A DNA stretch of 34,675 bases from Chlamydiota bacterium (lineage in GTDB: Bacteria > Chlamydiota > Chlamydiia > Chlamydiales > JABDDJ01), in NCBI GenBank assembly GCA_013287645.1, contig JABDDJ010000025.1:1-34675 (forward strand), written 5' to 3'. The position numbers and the translations under genes are program-made. This document shows positions 15,114 to 24,087 of the stretch, in pieces. The notes under the pieces were generated by a model. It saw nothing but the letters and a program-made list of their open reading frames with translations, had not been told where the DNA came from and ran no database searches. The stretch's first letter is position 1. Every line of letters starts with the position of its first letter.

Positions 15114-16355
15114 TTAGTCGTGTCGAAGTGCTGTAATTGGATTCATTGCGGCGGCTTTAATAGCAGGATATAAACCAGAGAAAACACCAACCCCTCCAGC
15201 CATGCCAAGAGCCAAAATCACAGACCAGGCTCTGACAATAGTTTGCCATCCAGCAATGGCGCTGATGCCCCAAGAGAAGAGAATGCCGATGAATACCCCT
15301 AAGAAGGCGCCCATCAGAGTGAGGTGAAGAGTTTCAATTAAGAATTGCATCAGAATATGATTTTTGCTGGCACCAACAGCCCGCCTGATTCCTATCTCAC
15401 GCGTTCTTTCAGAGACGGTAGCGAGCATAATATTCATGATCCCAATGCCACCGACTAGCAGAGAAATTGCAGCAATACTGCCAAGCACTAAATTAAATGT
15501 TTGTTGAGTCCTATTTGCTTGTTGCAGTAATTCCAAGGGGACGATGATTTGATAATCTTCGACACTATGATGAGTTTGTTCAAGGACTCGGCGAGTTGCT
15601 TGGCTTCCTTTAAGGATGTCAGTACTGTGATTGAGTTGTATGATGAGTTCACTTAGAGTGTTAGAGCGAAAAGAAAGAGAGATCTTTTGCGGCAGACCAA
15701 TTTCACTGCCAAGAGGAATAAAGATACACTTATTTAAGTTGCGAGAAGTTAAGGCGTTTGATTTTCCAGTGCTCCAGCGTTTGGGAGCTAGAACACCGAT
15801 CACTTTAAATTGAGTGTTTTCGATACGAATGGTTTGGCCGACATGTCCATTTTTGCCTAGAGATTGGGCTAGGGCATTACCTAGAACGCAGACATGTTGT
15901 TTACGAGAGACATCTAAGTCGCTGATGAAACGCCCTTCAAGAAGAGAAATTCCTTTAATTTCAGCAAATGTTCCTGTTACAGCCAAAACTTCAGGCACAA
16001 CTTCAGCGCTAGTGCCTGTGACCATTGCTTCGACAACTTTTACAGGAGCTACTTTTTTAATATCTGGAAAAGCCATTTTTAAAGCATTGCCATCCTCTAC
16101 GCTTAGTCCTTGAGACCGTTTTTCCCGTGCAACCTGCTGCTGTTCATCTGTCAAGTCGATTTGACGTACAATAATACTATTCATCCCCAATTGTTCAATC
16201 TGTTCCAAAGTCTCTTGTTTGGCACCCTCACCGATAGAAAGCATCGCAATAACGGCTACAACGCCAAAAAGTACACCTAACGTACTTAAAAAGGTACGCA
16301 AGCGATGCATCATCAGAGTGCGAAAACTTTTACTTAAGTAACTCCAGAACTTCAT
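15114..16355 (-). CDS. MacB-type ABC transporter permease
   Basis: A 413-residue FtsX-superfamily permease. The N-terminus has the typical LRTFLSTLGVLFGVVAVIAMLSIGEG helix region. A periplasmic domain of about 200 residues follows, with the usual GRFISDLDV and VCVLGNALAQSL blocks. Three C-terminal helices contain the GGIGIMNIMLATVSERTREIGIRRAVGA block and end GLYPAIKAAAMNPITALRHD. It starts three bases after the ATPase stop, so the nucleotide-binding and permease parts are separate polypeptides, unlike fused E. coli MacB. Last gene of a four-gene export operon. Confidence 0.92.
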   Translation of the reverse strand: MKFWSYLSKSFRTLMMHRLRTFLSTLGVLFGVVAVIAMLSIGEGAKQETLEQIEQLGMNSIIVRQIDLTDEQQQVAREKRSQGLSVEDGNALKMAFPDIKKVAPVKVVEAMVTGTSAEVVPEVLAVTGTFAEIKGISLLEGRFISDLDVSRKQHVCVLGNALAQSLGKNGHVGQTIRIENTQFKVIGVLAPKRWSTGKSNALTSRNLNKCIFIPLGSEIGLPQKISLSFRSNTLSELIIQLNHSTDILKGSQATRRVLEQTHHSVEDYQIIVPLELLQQANRTQQTFNLVLGSIAAISLLVGGIGIMNIMLATVSERTREIGIRRAVGASKNHILMQFLIETLHLTLMGAFLGVFIGILFSWGISAIAGWQTIVRAWSVILALGMAGGVGVFSGLYPAIKAAAMNPITALRHD

Positions 16356-16358
16356 CTC

Positions 16359-17051
16359 TCACCTTTTTGGTTGAATTAGATCTGCAACTAGATGACCATC
16401 GCGCATTTTGACCAGGCGTTTGCAATGTTCCCCCACATAGGGATCATGGGTAACCATCAGCAAGGTAACTCCCTGTTCATTCAATTCCTGAAATAGTCCC
16501 AGAATCTGTTTTCCTGTTTCGCTGTCCAGATTTCCTGTGGGTTCATCCGCCAATACGAGCAGGGGATTGATCGCTAAAGCTCGCGCGATAGCGACACGCT
16601 GCATTTCCCCTCCAGATAGTTCTGAGGGTAAGTGATGAAGCCGATGAGATAGTCCGACACGATCGATGCTTTTTAAAATATTTGTTTGATAATCGGGATG
16701 GCAGGGATTCTGGTATAAAAATGGGACTTCCACATTCTCATATACATCCAACTGCGGAATCAAATTGAACGACTGGAAAACAAATCCTATTTGTGAAGCT
16801 CTCAACTGTGCCAAAGCTGCATCACTTAATGAGGCAACATTTTGGCCATTTAATAAATATTCTCCTGAAGTGGGCTTATCTAGGCAGCCAAGCAGGTGCA
16901 TTAATGTCGATTTACCCGAGCCTGAAGGGCCCATCATCGCTACCGATTCGCCCGAATAGATCTTCAAGCTAACATTGCGCAATGCCTCTACAACCCCATG
17001 ACCCATCCGGTAGTGCTTGCTAAGATTCTGAATATCTACAAGGGGCTTCAT
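16359..17051 (-). CDS. ABC transporter ATP-binding protein, MacB/LolD type
   Basis: A 230-residue ATPase with all ABC landmarks: Walker [11 protein letters not shown]-loop FQSFNLI, signature LSGGEMQR, Walker [11 protein letters not shown] and the H-loop MVTHD. It powers the adjacent FtsX-type permease. Its ATG overlaps the stop of the membrane-fusion gene (17048-17051, ATGA) and its stop is three bases before the permease, so the three are co-translated. Substrate is not evident; MacAB systems elsewhere export macrolides, toxins, lipopeptides or siderophores. Confidence 0.93.
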   Translation of the reverse strand: MKPLVDIQNLSKHYRMGHGVVEALRNVSLKIYSGESVAMMGPSGSGKSTLMHLLGCLDKPTSGEYLLNGQNVASLSDAALAQLRASQIGFVFQSFNLIPQLDVYENVEVPFLYQNPCHPDYQTNILKSIDRVGLSHRLHHLPSELSGGEMQRVAIARALAINPLLVLADEPTGNLDSETGKQILGLFQELNEQGVTLLMVTHDPYVGEHCKRLVKMRDGHLVADLIQPKR

Positions 17052-18520
17052 AAATTCTCTTCGATAATTCTATCTTGTGGAGGTGTCGTCAGAGCCACCT
17101 GATCACCCAGCTTAACACCATCGATTATCTGCACCCACTGTTCATTATTTGTACCTAATTTAACAGGGGTCACTTTGTAATTTCCATAGCTCATAACATA
17201 ACAACAGGGACGTTTGTTGTTCTCAAATATTGCTGGAACAGGAACAGAGGGGACTTGGTCCACTTTATCTGAAAAAATAGCTACTCTAGCAGTCATTCCA
17301 GGGCGTAAACGAGCATCAGAATCTTGCATCGCCACCTTTACCTCAAAATATTTCTCCACACCGCTGCGACCTGCATCAGAAAGAGCTAAAACACCAATGG
17401 ATTGAACATTGCCCTTAAAATAGACCTGAGGATAAGCATCTACTTCGATGCTGGCTGGTTTGCCTATCTTAACCTTATATAGATCTACTTCACGGACTTT
17501 TGTTTTAACAATCATGCTATTCAGATCGGGCAGATCCAAAATAGGTTGATTTTTCACCAAAATGTCACCCACTCTCGGTTTACGTTTTTGACTAGCCCGA
17601 TACTCCTCTCTCTGCACCACCATGCCCTGAGAAGGTGCTCTAATCTCGGACTGCTCAAGTTCGTTTGTAGCAATATGCAGTTGAGATTCAAGGTCGCGTT
17701 TTAACTGCTTTGCCTGTAGCAGTGTCGCACGGGCTTTTTCAACCTTATAATCTCCCGCCTTAGCCACCTCTTCAATACGTAACTTAGCACGACGTAAAGC
17801 TGATTCAGCCTTTTTCACCACCATAGGATGTACGTGATTACTGTAAGTCTCAAACTGCAAAAGAGCATTTTCGTAACCCTCTTGCTCCTCTTTCAATTTT
17901 TTTTCAGCCTGTTTACGTTCCGAATGGTTGATATATCCCTGCTCCTCAAGGACAGCAAGGTCTTGTGAATAAGCATTCAGCTCTTCAAACTTCACATTAG
18001 CCTTTTGCAATGCGGACTGTAGTCGAAATAATTCTAATGGGCCGTCGCCTTTCAACGTTTTTTCAAGCTCAAGCTCTGCAGATTCTAGCTCAAATGCAGC
18101 TGCCGTATTCTCTAGCTCAGCTTGACTGCGCTCCCACTTTAGTGTTTTAAGATAACTTTTAATCATCGCGCTCTGATCTTGAATCTTACTCTGAAGCTCG
18201 CCCACCTTCTCCTCAAATGGGGTAGGATCCATCTTTACCAACGTATCTCCTTTCTGCACATTGGCTCCATCAGTCGCTAAAAAAATGACTTTTCCTAGCT
18301 CTCCGCGAATTGTAGAGGCAATAATTGTCGATCGGGCAGCCTCAAGCTCACCTACAGTGTGGACATCCACCTGAAAACTCCGCGGCTGCACCTCGCTCAA
18401 AATAACATTGTCTTCGCTTTGACTACTGCCAGAACCATTTTTCAAAATCAGAAGAAAAAGAAGTACAGCAACAATTAATATCCATCTCACCCACAAATTA
18501 TTTTTTAACAAAGTCCACAT
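17048..18520 (-). CDS. HlyD/MacA-type periplasmic adaptor protein
   Basis: A 490-residue membrane-fusion protein. An N-terminal anchor (about 10-25, WILIVAVLLFLLIL) is followed by a lipoyl-like half (GELGKVIFLATDGANVQKGDTLVKMDPTPFEEKV), a long Glu/Lys/Gln-rich coiled-coil hairpin (about 100-270), and the second half-lipoyl and beta-barrel region (APSQGMVVQREE, PGMTARVAIF). ATG 18520 is preferred to TTG 18538 since an AAGAG lies six bases before it and it does not overlap the TolC-like gene. It would link the inner-membrane MacB-type pump to the outer-membrane channel encoded just upstream. Confidence 0.9.
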   Translation of the reverse strand: MWTLLKNNLWVRWILIVAVLLFLLILKNGSGSSQSEDNVILSEVQPRSFQVDVHTVGELEAARSTIIASTIRGELGKVIFLATDGANVQKGDTLVKMDPTPFEEKVGELQSKIQDQSAMIKSYLKTLKWERSQAELENTAAAFELESAELELEKTLKGDGPLELFRLQSALQKANVKFEELNAYSQDLAVLEEQGYINHSERKQAEKKLKEEQEGYENALLQFETYSNHVHPMVVKKAESALRRAKLRIEEVAKAGDYKVEKARATLLQAKQLKRDLESQLHIATNELEQSEIRAPSQGMVVQREEYRASQKRKPRVGDILVKNQPILDLPDLNSMIVKTKVREVDLYKVKIGKPASIEVDAYPQVYFKGNVQSIGVLALSDAGRSGVEKYFEVKVAMQDSDARLRPGMTARVAIFSDKVDQVPSVPVPAIFENNKRPCCYVMSYGNYKVTPVKLGTNNEQWVQIIDGVKLGDQVALTTPPQDRIIEENL

Positions 18521-18528
18521 GGCAACTC

Positions 18529-19953
18529 TTAAAAGCAAGGTTTATCCGCTAACGTTCCTAAAACACCCTTAAGTTGATATTCTCCGTTAATGTGATCCAC
18601 AACAGCAGAAAGGTAAGCGATATGAGCTGTACGCAAGTTTTTTTCAGCCTGAATGACATCAAAGTTGTTAGCCATCCCCCTCGAAAACTTAATCTGAGAT
18701 AGGTAAAGCTCACCTTCTGCCGTTTTAATCTGCTCTTCTTGCAACTCAATCCGCTTACTCGTCAGCTTTAAAGTCCTTAAAGCGCGTTTGACTTCCATCG
18801 TAACATTGACTTCAGTCTGCTCCATATTGCGATAAGCAGCGTCCATAGCTAAAAGAGAATTGTCGTAAAATAATTTTTCTCCACTACGATGCAAATCACT
18901 CTGCGAGCTAAATCCCACAGTCCAATTTGGACGCTTCTTATACCAGTCATAGGTAAAATACTCCTGACCATTTTCATCTTCAAAGCGTGCGCCTAACCTA
19001 TTCTTAGCCACCTGATAGTCAAGTAAAAGATTTAAATCTGGCCAAAGGTTCTGATCAGCCCAAGATACTATGCGCTTCTGCTCGTAGATGTTATCCTGCG
19101 CCTGATCTATCTCAATGCGATAGGAGAGAGCCGTTTGAATCGCCTCATCCATATCACACTCAAGATCATAATATTGCATCGGTGCACAAACTTTAATCGG
19201 TAAATCCATCGGAAGGGCTAAAAGTTCCCTAAACAGATCATAACCCTCTTGCAGCCTCTCCTGAGCATTAGTCAAGTTCTCTTCCGCATGTCTCAATTCA
19301 GTCTCAGCTCGATAGACATCCAAACTATCTGATAATCCAATTTTTTCTTTTAAACGAGCTGCCGTTACACATCCGCCTAAACGCTCGCACGACTCCTCAT
19401 TTAAGCGCACAACCTCTTCCAACTTAATAATATCGTAGATCGAAGTAATCACCTTAACAATCAGCTTAACACGAGCAACGTGCATATTTCTGACTGCCGC
19501 TCGATACTGAAAAGAGGCTCCCTGCACACGCGCTGTTGTATACCAGTAACCTAACCCACGAAACAAAGGCTGAGTGATCATCGCTCTCATATTTGTAAGA
19601 ACCTGTTTACCCATCTTTGAAAATTTAGGCGAAAAAAAGAACTTAGTCCCACTCATAAATTTTTTCGAAAAGTCGCAGCCAATCTCTGGTGCAAACTTAA
19701 CCCCATTGCCATTGCCATCGTCCGTATAAGCCAGCCTGCTATTTGGACTAACCTTCCAGTCATACTCAGACAGCTCATATTCAAGATTCAAATCGGCTCG
19801 TTCAACAGATTCCAAACCAGTAATAAAATTACGATTAGCTTTTAATGCTTGCGAGACAGCAGAGCCGATTTCCCACATAGGAATCTCGTTCGAAGCAATA
19901 TCAGCGGAAAAGCAGAAAAGACAGGCAGAGACTACCCATCGAAAAATGCGCAT
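18529..19953 (-). CDS. TolC-family outer membrane efflux protein
   Basis: A 474-residue protein with a cleavable signal peptide (MRIFRWVVSACLFCFSADIA) and two helical repeats of the outer-membrane efflux type. Indicative segments are AAVRNMHVARVKLIVKVITSIYDI, RLKEKIGLSDSLDVYRAETELRHAEENL in the first repeat and ELYLSQIKFSRGMANNFDVIQAEKNL in the second. It is the first gene of the export operon and is preceded by a promoter at 19990-20018. It completes a tripartite system with the adaptor and the ABC pump. Substrate unknown. Confidence 0.88.
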   Translation of the reverse strand: MRIFRWVVSACLFCFSADIASNEIPMWEIGSAVSQALKANRNFITGLESVERADLNLEYELSEYDWKVSPNSRLAYTDDGNGNGVKFAPEIGCDFSKKFMSGTKFFFSPKFSKMGKQVLTNMRAMITQPLFRGLGYWYTTARVQGASFQYRAAVRNMHVARVKLIVKVITSIYDIIKLEEVVRLNEESCERLGGCVTAARLKEKIGLSDSLDVYRAETELRHAEENLTNAQERLQEGYDLFRELLALPMDLPIKVCAPMQYYDLECDMDEAIQTALSYRIEIDQAQDNIYEQKRIVSWADQNLWPDLNLLLDYQVAKNRLGARFEDENGQEYFTYDWYKKRPNWTVGFSSQSDLHRSGEKLFYDNSLLAMDAAYRNMEQTEVNVTMEVKRALRTLKLTSKRIELQEEQIKTAEGELYLSQIKFSRGMANNFDVIQAEKNLRTAHIAYLSAVVDHINGEYQLKGVLGTLADKPCF

Positions 19954-19989
19954 GAACTACACCCGTTAAATAACAACCCTAGGCGTAGC

Positions 19990-20018
19990 TTTATATGTCA
20001 TCTATATATTTAAGTAAA
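19990..20018 (-). promoter_or_regulatory. Promoter of the tripartite export operon
   Basis: On the minus strand TTTACT (20013-20018) and TATAAA (19990-19995) are spaced by 17 bases. Transcription would start about 30 bases before ATG 19953. Identified by eye. Confidence 0.5.
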
Positions 20019-20034
20019 TTTTGAATTTACACTT

Positions 20035-20109
20035 CCCTTGCCCCTGCCCCTGCCCTTACCCTTGCCCAAAGTAAATAAATTAGGGCAAGGGCACGGGCAG
20101 GGGCAAGGG
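20035..20109. repeat. Inverted hexamer repeat (CCCTTG/CCCCTG units)
   Basis: The left arm (20035-20067) is built of C-rich hexamers, CCCTTG CCCCTG CCCCTG CCCTTA CCCTTG. The right arm (20083-20109) is the complementary G-rich series, one hexamer shorter. The 15-base loop is AT-rich. It lies between the acylphosphatase stop and the efflux operon promoter. No T-run follows on either strand, so it is not a canonical terminator. Confidence 0.8.
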
Positions 20110-20115
20110 TTTTAA

Positions 20116-20406
20116 TTAAATAATCCTAAAGCCATTGAAAGGAGTATGATACTGTCTCTTTGTAATTTCCACTGTTTCAACATTACCAAAGCCTGCATCT
20201 TTTTCCAAAGCTTGCAAAAAGCCCTCAAGCTGCTCTGGAGTCCCTTGTGCATGCACTTCCACCGTACCATCCGGCAAGTTGCGCACGGTACCGGCTATTC
20301 CAAATTGAGAAGCATGATGGCGCACTGTCGCCCGGTAACCTACTCCCTGGACTCTCCCAGACACTATCGCATGGACCTCATCTCTCTCAGGCGGAATCTG
20401 TTGCAC
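20116..20406 (-). CDS. acyP: Acylphosphatase
   Basis: A 96-residue protein hydrolysing acyl phosphates. The signature GRVQGVGYRATV contains the catalytic Arg and phosphate loop, and GTVRNLPDGTVEV contains the catalytic Asn. Length matches the family (about 90-100). Translation starts at GTG 20406, six bases after a perfect AGGAGG, inside the last codons of the tRNA-dihydrouridine synthase gene (20-base overlap). It is therefore probably coupled to that gene's translation. Confidence 0.92.
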   Translation of the reverse strand: MQQIPPERDEVHAIVSGRVQGVGYRATVRHHASQFGIAGTVRNLPDGTVEVHAQGTPEQLEGFLQALEKDAGFGNVETVEITKRQYHTPFNGFRII

Positions 20407-21436
20407 AAGGATCCTCCTCTAATACTTCTTCAAAAGGAAACTCTAAAATTAATTTTTTTATCACATCGGCATCATTAGCTCGGCTAATCTGTTCGCGAAA
20501 GGCGCGTGTCCCAGAGGCTTTCTTAAAGTACCAACACCCTATTCTACGCATGTCTATAATGGCATTGCGCACGCTCTGATGTTGCAAGGTATACTCAAAA
20601 TGCTGATATAACGCAGCACGTATCTCTTCAAAACCGCGAGACTTTACTGGTATTCCTCGTTCAGCTTGCAAGATATCTTGAGCTATCCAGGGATGTCCCA
20701 TTGTTCCACGTGCAACAAGAATAGCGTCGCATCCCGTAGTCTGCATAATACTGGCAGCTGCCTCGGGTGAAAACACATCGCCATTTCCAATCAACACAAG
20801 GTCAGGCACAGCCTCTTTCACTGCGCGGATATATTCCCAATTTGCTGGGCCATGATAGGCCTGCTGTCGCGTACGTGCATGGACAGTAATCGCTTTAGCT
20901 CCCGCTTGTTTTGCAATCTTTGCGATCTCCACAGTATTAATGGACTCTTCATCCCAGCCTGCTCTGACCTTAACAGTAACTGGAATAGAGACTGCTGCTA
21001 CCATCTGACTAATGACCTCTCCAATCAGCTGTGGAGTGCGCAACATGCCTGATCCGCTACCATCCTTAGTCACTTTATCGACAGGGCAGCCGCAGTTTAA
21101 GTCAACGACATCAAATCCCAACTCTTCGATAATGCGGGCTGCTTGTCCTGCAATAGCGGGTTTACTTCCGCAAATTTGTCCTCCAATAGGATGCATATCT
21201 GCGCTATAGTCAAGCAGTCGAAAAGTATTGTAGTCGTTACGGACGAGCGCATCCATTTTGACCATTTCGCAGTACATGAGTCCTGGTTTATACAAGGCAT
21301 TCATTTTGCGAAAGGCAAAGTCGGAACAACCTGCCAGAGGAGCGTAAAAGACGCGGTTAGGCAACCTTGTTTTTCCAAGAGTAATAGGTTTGTTCAGAGA
21401 GCAGAGGCTCAATGAATGATCTGGAAAAGAATCCAT
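20387..21436 (-). CDS. dus: tRNA-dihydrouridine synthase
   Basis: A 349-residue FMN enzyme reducing uridines in tRNA D-loops. It is a TIM barrel opening with NRVFYAPLAGCSDFAFRKM, then DLNCGCPVDKVTKDGSG carrying the catalytic Cys, VTVKVRAGWD, and ITVHARTRQQAYHG. A C-terminal helical region follows (about 250-349). The DusB-like HARTR(Q/E)Q motif and length suggest the DusB type, but subtype is inferred. It overlaps the YggT-like gene by 28 bases and the acylphosphatase by 20. Chlamydia trachomatis has a dus homologue close upstream of recA in a similar neighbourhood. Confidence 0.93.
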   Translation of the reverse strand: MDSFPDHSLSLCSLNKPITLGKTRLPNRVFYAPLAGCSDFAFRKMNALYKPGLMYCEMVKMDALVRNDYNTFRLLDYSADMHPIGGQICGSKPAIAGQAARIIEELGFDVVDLNCGCPVDKVTKDGSGSGMLRTPQLIGEVISQMVAAVSIPVTVKVRAGWDEESINTVEIAKIAKQAGAKAITVHARTRQQAYHGPANWEYIRAVKEAVPDLVLIGNGDVFSPEAAASIMQTTGCDAILVARGTMGHPWIAQDILQAERGIPVKSRGFEEIRAALYQHFEYTLQHQSVRNAIIDMRRIGCWYFKKASGTRAFREQISRANDADVIKKLILEFPFEEVLEEDPCATDSA

Positions 21437-21672
21437 TTAAATACACCTTGAATCAATTGCAAACAAAAAAAGGCGATGATAGGGCTGATGTCCATCATTC
21501 CTAAAGGTGGGATCAACTGTCGGAAAACGCGCAGGTAGGGATCGGTATAAAAAGCGATAAAGCGGATCACTTGGCTATTTTGCCATTCTGGAATCCATGA
21601 GGAAAAGACGCGGACGAAGAGCATGATCGTATACGCAAGAAACAAAATATCAATAATTTTAAACAGGACCAT
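21409..21672 (-). CDS. YggT family membrane protein
   Basis: An 87-residue protein with two hydrophobic helices (about 5-20 and 62-82) around the YggT core SWIPEWQNSQVIRFIAFYTDPYLRVFRQLIPPLGMMDISPIIAFF. The PxLRxFRxLIPPLGxxDxSPI pattern is diagnostic. The function of this family is poorly defined; members are linked to osmotic tolerance and cell-division or respiratory loci in various bacteria. First gene of the leftward set YggT-dus-acyP, with a 28-base overlap into dus, and divergent from the PilM-like gene. Confidence 0.85.
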   Translation of the reverse strand: MVLFKIIDILFLAYTIMLFVRVFSSWIPEWQNSQVIRFIAFYTDPYLRVFRQLIPPLGMMDISPIIAFFCLQLIQGVFKWILFQIIH

Positions 21673-21707
21673 TATACACCCATAAAATCGTCCATCACTA
21701 TACCATA

Positions 21708-21736
21708 TTGCTAATATTTTAGGGGGAAGTTATTCT
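21708..21736 (+). promoter_or_regulatory. Candidate promoter for the PilM-like/MORN/recA gene set
   Basis: TTGCTA (21708-21713) and TATTCT (21731-21736) are 17 bases apart, about 20 bases before ATG 21758. It lies in the short divergent region between YggT and the PilM-like gene. The match to consensus is moderate. Confidence 0.4.
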
Positions 21737-21757
21737 ATTTTAAGTTTGGAGAAAAAT

Positions 21758-23458
21758 ATGGCGGATGATCCCTCAGCCACACATACATTAGGATTGGAGT
21801 ATGAAGGAGCCCATGTACGTGGTGTGGAGCTCTATTATGTGCGTCGGCAAGTGGTTTGCTACCGCACATTTGTATTAGATGAGGAGAGCGAAGAGGAAAA
21901 TGTAAAGCCGCTTTACATGAGCGACCTCGGCAAAACCCTAGAACGCAGCGCCAAAAGCTCCCTCGTTGTAACAGGAATGGATGCCGGAAAAACCATCATC
22001 CGCCAAATGGATGTCAAACTCAAAAAAGAGAAAGACATTGATGCCGTCCTCGTCTTCCAAGCCGAACCACTACTCCCTTTTCCCGTTGAAGAAGCATTTT
22101 TAGACAAATCCTTCCTCCAAAGCAACGATGAAGGCACCCTCCTCACCCTATTTGCTGTACGCCGCGATCACCTCCAAGAACATATCGACAGCTGGACACG
22201 CCTCGGCGTCGAACCCGAAATTGTCGGATCCATTCCCCATGCCCTGGCCGTCTTTGCAGGCATGGCCATTGCCCACACCGATCCCGTGCTGATGCTCCAT
22301 ATAGGCTTTACGTCGACAACATGCGCTTTAGTCCAACATGGAAAACTCCTTTCCGCACAAGCTTTTAAGGGCGGAATCCATGAACTAGCCGAAGCTTATC
22401 TCAATGACACCAATCAAGAACAGCACGAAGCCGGCGATGTGGCGGTGTTGGCTGAAGTCGACTGCTTAAATATAGATCAACCCTCGCTGCCCACCTTTTC
22501 CGCAGTCCTGTTACAATTTCAGCGCGATTGCGTCCGCGTCGCTTATGGATTAGCCAAGTATGCCCATGTAGCTGATGTCGCTTCCGTCATCGCAACGGGA
22601 GATGGCTCACGCCAACTCTCTTTGGCCCAAACAATTGCTAAAGCCATTGGAAAGCCCTTAGCCACGTTAGAAATCCCTTCTAGTTTTGGACTAACGGAAG
22701 AAGATGCCCATTTTTATGCCGTACCGATTGGCCTTGCTTTGACTGGCCTACCCATTACGCCCGAACAGATAAATCTACGCCAGAAAGAACTGGCCTACCC
22801 CCATCCATGGAAGCGTTTGCGCATACCCATTGCCTCTTATATAGCCCTCTGTGTCGCCTTAGCTTTTGCTGTGTACCTTTTCGGACAAGCCTACTTAGGT
22901 TTAGAAGAAGATCGCATTCGAAAAGATTATGTCGCATTGGTAGCAAGCTTAAATCAAGATTATACCGCCACTGAAAAAAAGATTGGCGGCGCTGCAGCGG
23001 CTGAAAATCCCATCCCCACACCCAAGGAACTAACCCCAGAACAGATTGAGACACGGCTAAATTTCTTTGAAAAAGAGCTTGATGCAGCTCCCAATACTAT
23101 CGCACTCCTGCCTAACACACCACGCGTCAGCGATGTCCTCGCTTGGCTCGGAAGCCATCCCCATGTCTCTATGGCCACTGAAAAAAATGCCAAACCCGAT
23201 GCACAGATACACATCGAGATGTTTAACTACCGCTTGGTGAAACGCCCTGAACTCAGCAAGCCTCGCGATAAGTACCAAGTGCAGGTCGAAATGGACTTTA
23301 CAAGCGATTCAGCACGCGCCGCACGCCTCTTTTACGATTCCCTTATAGCGCCTAATGATTTTGTCGATCCCAAAGCAGAAGTAAAGTGGACTGCTGCACC
23401 AGGCAAATACCGCATAGCATTTTATTTAAAAGATAGAACCATCTACCCTAACCCTTGA
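21758..23458 (+). CDS. PilM/GspL-like actin-fold protein with a membrane helix
   Basis: A 566-residue protein starting MADDPSATHTLGLEYEG (ATG 21758, GGAG six bases upstream; a TTG at 21746 is less likely). The N-terminal 340 residues look like an ASKHA/PilM-type fold: beta-strand starts TLGLEYEGAHVRGVELYY, SSLVVTGMDAGKTIIRQM, a DAVLVFQAEPLLPFPVEEA block typical of PilM/GspL, and VLMLHIGFTSTTCALV. A membrane helix (about 354-376) and a cytoplasm-distal domain follow, which resembles a PilM-PilN or GspL layout in one chain. With the next gene it may form the inner-membrane platform of a secretion or pilus-like apparatus. I recall a similar gene (CT646 region) upstream of recA in Chlamydia. Function is inferred from fold and context. 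Confidence 0.75.
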   Translation: MADDPSATHTLGLEYEGAHVRGVELYYVRRQVVCYRTFVLDEESEEENVKPLYMSDLGKTLERSAKSSLVVTGMDAGKTIIRQMDVKLKKEKDIDAVLVFQAEPLLPFPVEEAFLDKSFLQSNDEGTLLTLFAVRRDHLQEHIDSWTRLGVEPEIVGSIPHALAVFAGMAIAHTDPVLMLHIGFTSTTCALVQHGKLLSAQAFKGGIHELAEAYLNDTNQEQHEAGDVAVLAEVDCLNIDQPSLPTFSAVLLQFQRDCVRVAYGLAKYAHVADVASVIATGDGSRQLSLAQTIAKAIGKPLATLEIPSSFGLTEEDAHFYAVPIGLALTGLPITPEQINLRQKELAYPHPWKRLRIPIASYIALCVALAFAVYLFGQAYLGLEEDRIRKDYVALVASLNQDYTATEKKIGGAAAAENPIPTPKELTPEQIETRLNFFEKELDAAPNTIALLPNTPRVSDVLAWLGSHPHVSMATEKNAKPDAQIHIEMFNYRLVKRPELSKPRDKYQVQVEMDFTSDSARAARLFYDSLIAPNDFVDPKAEVKWTAAPGKYRIAFYLKDRTIYPNP

Positions 23459-23463
23459 AGACT

Positions 23464-24087
23464 ATGTTTGCCAATATCCCCCAAGCGCGCATTTTGCTTT
23501 ACTTAGTCATCATAGGACTAGTCCCCACCTGCCTCGTCTTGCTCCAACTATGGCAACATAGCCATACCTTAGAGACTCTCGACGAACGCATTACGCGCAT
23601 TAATGAAAAAAATGCCTTGATGAGCACCAAACAGTCTACCAATATTGCCGTCATCGAACACTTTCGCGGCACCGATAATTTTTACCTCGACAAGTATGTA
23701 GAGAAGATCCAACTCCTCGAACCCGAAGTGGAAGGATTACAACGCTTGATCAATAACAAAAAATTCGCCGACGATGAAGAGCTCAGAAAGCGCTATGAAC
23801 AGCTTGTCGGACCCAGCAATACCCTCATGTTCAATGAAGGAGCTGTAGTCAGATATCCCTTATTCAGAGAAGTCATCGAAACTCAAGTCCGTCCTGTCGA
23901 AGTCAACCTAAGAGATACCGAACATCTCTTAACCCTCATCGAAGGAATCTCCTTAGATGGATTCTCCGTCCCAGAAAAAAGACCCCAGTTAATCATCTTA
24001 GATTTCCGTCTCGACAAGAAGCCTGTCAATGAAGATAATGACGTGTTCACATTGAATATGCGCTTGTTAAAACGTGAGTATCTGTAA
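23464..24087 (+). CDS. PilN/GspM-like bitopic membrane protein
   Basis: A 207-residue protein with one N-terminal helix (about residues 9-26, ILLYLVIIGLVPTCLVLL) followed by a coiled-coil-like region (TLETLDERITRINEKNALM) and a mixed alpha/beta end. Such topology occurs in PilN/PilO and GspM components, which partner with PilM/GspL proteins like the one encoded just upstream. ATG 23464 is five bases after the upstream stop; a TTG at 23455 overlapping that stop is the alternative. The stop overlaps the next ATG by one base (TAATG). No diagnostic motif; assignment is by topology and order. Confidence 0.65.
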   Translation: MFANIPQARILLYLVIIGLVPTCLVLLQLWQHSHTLETLDERITRINEKNALMSTKQSTNIAVIEHFRGTDNFYLDKYVEKIQLLEPEVEGLQRLINNKKFADDEELRKRYEQLVGPSNTLMFNEGAVVRYPLFREVIETQVRPVEVNLRDTEHLLTLIEGISLDGFSVPEKRPQLIILDFRLDKKPVNEDNDVFTLNMRLLKREYL

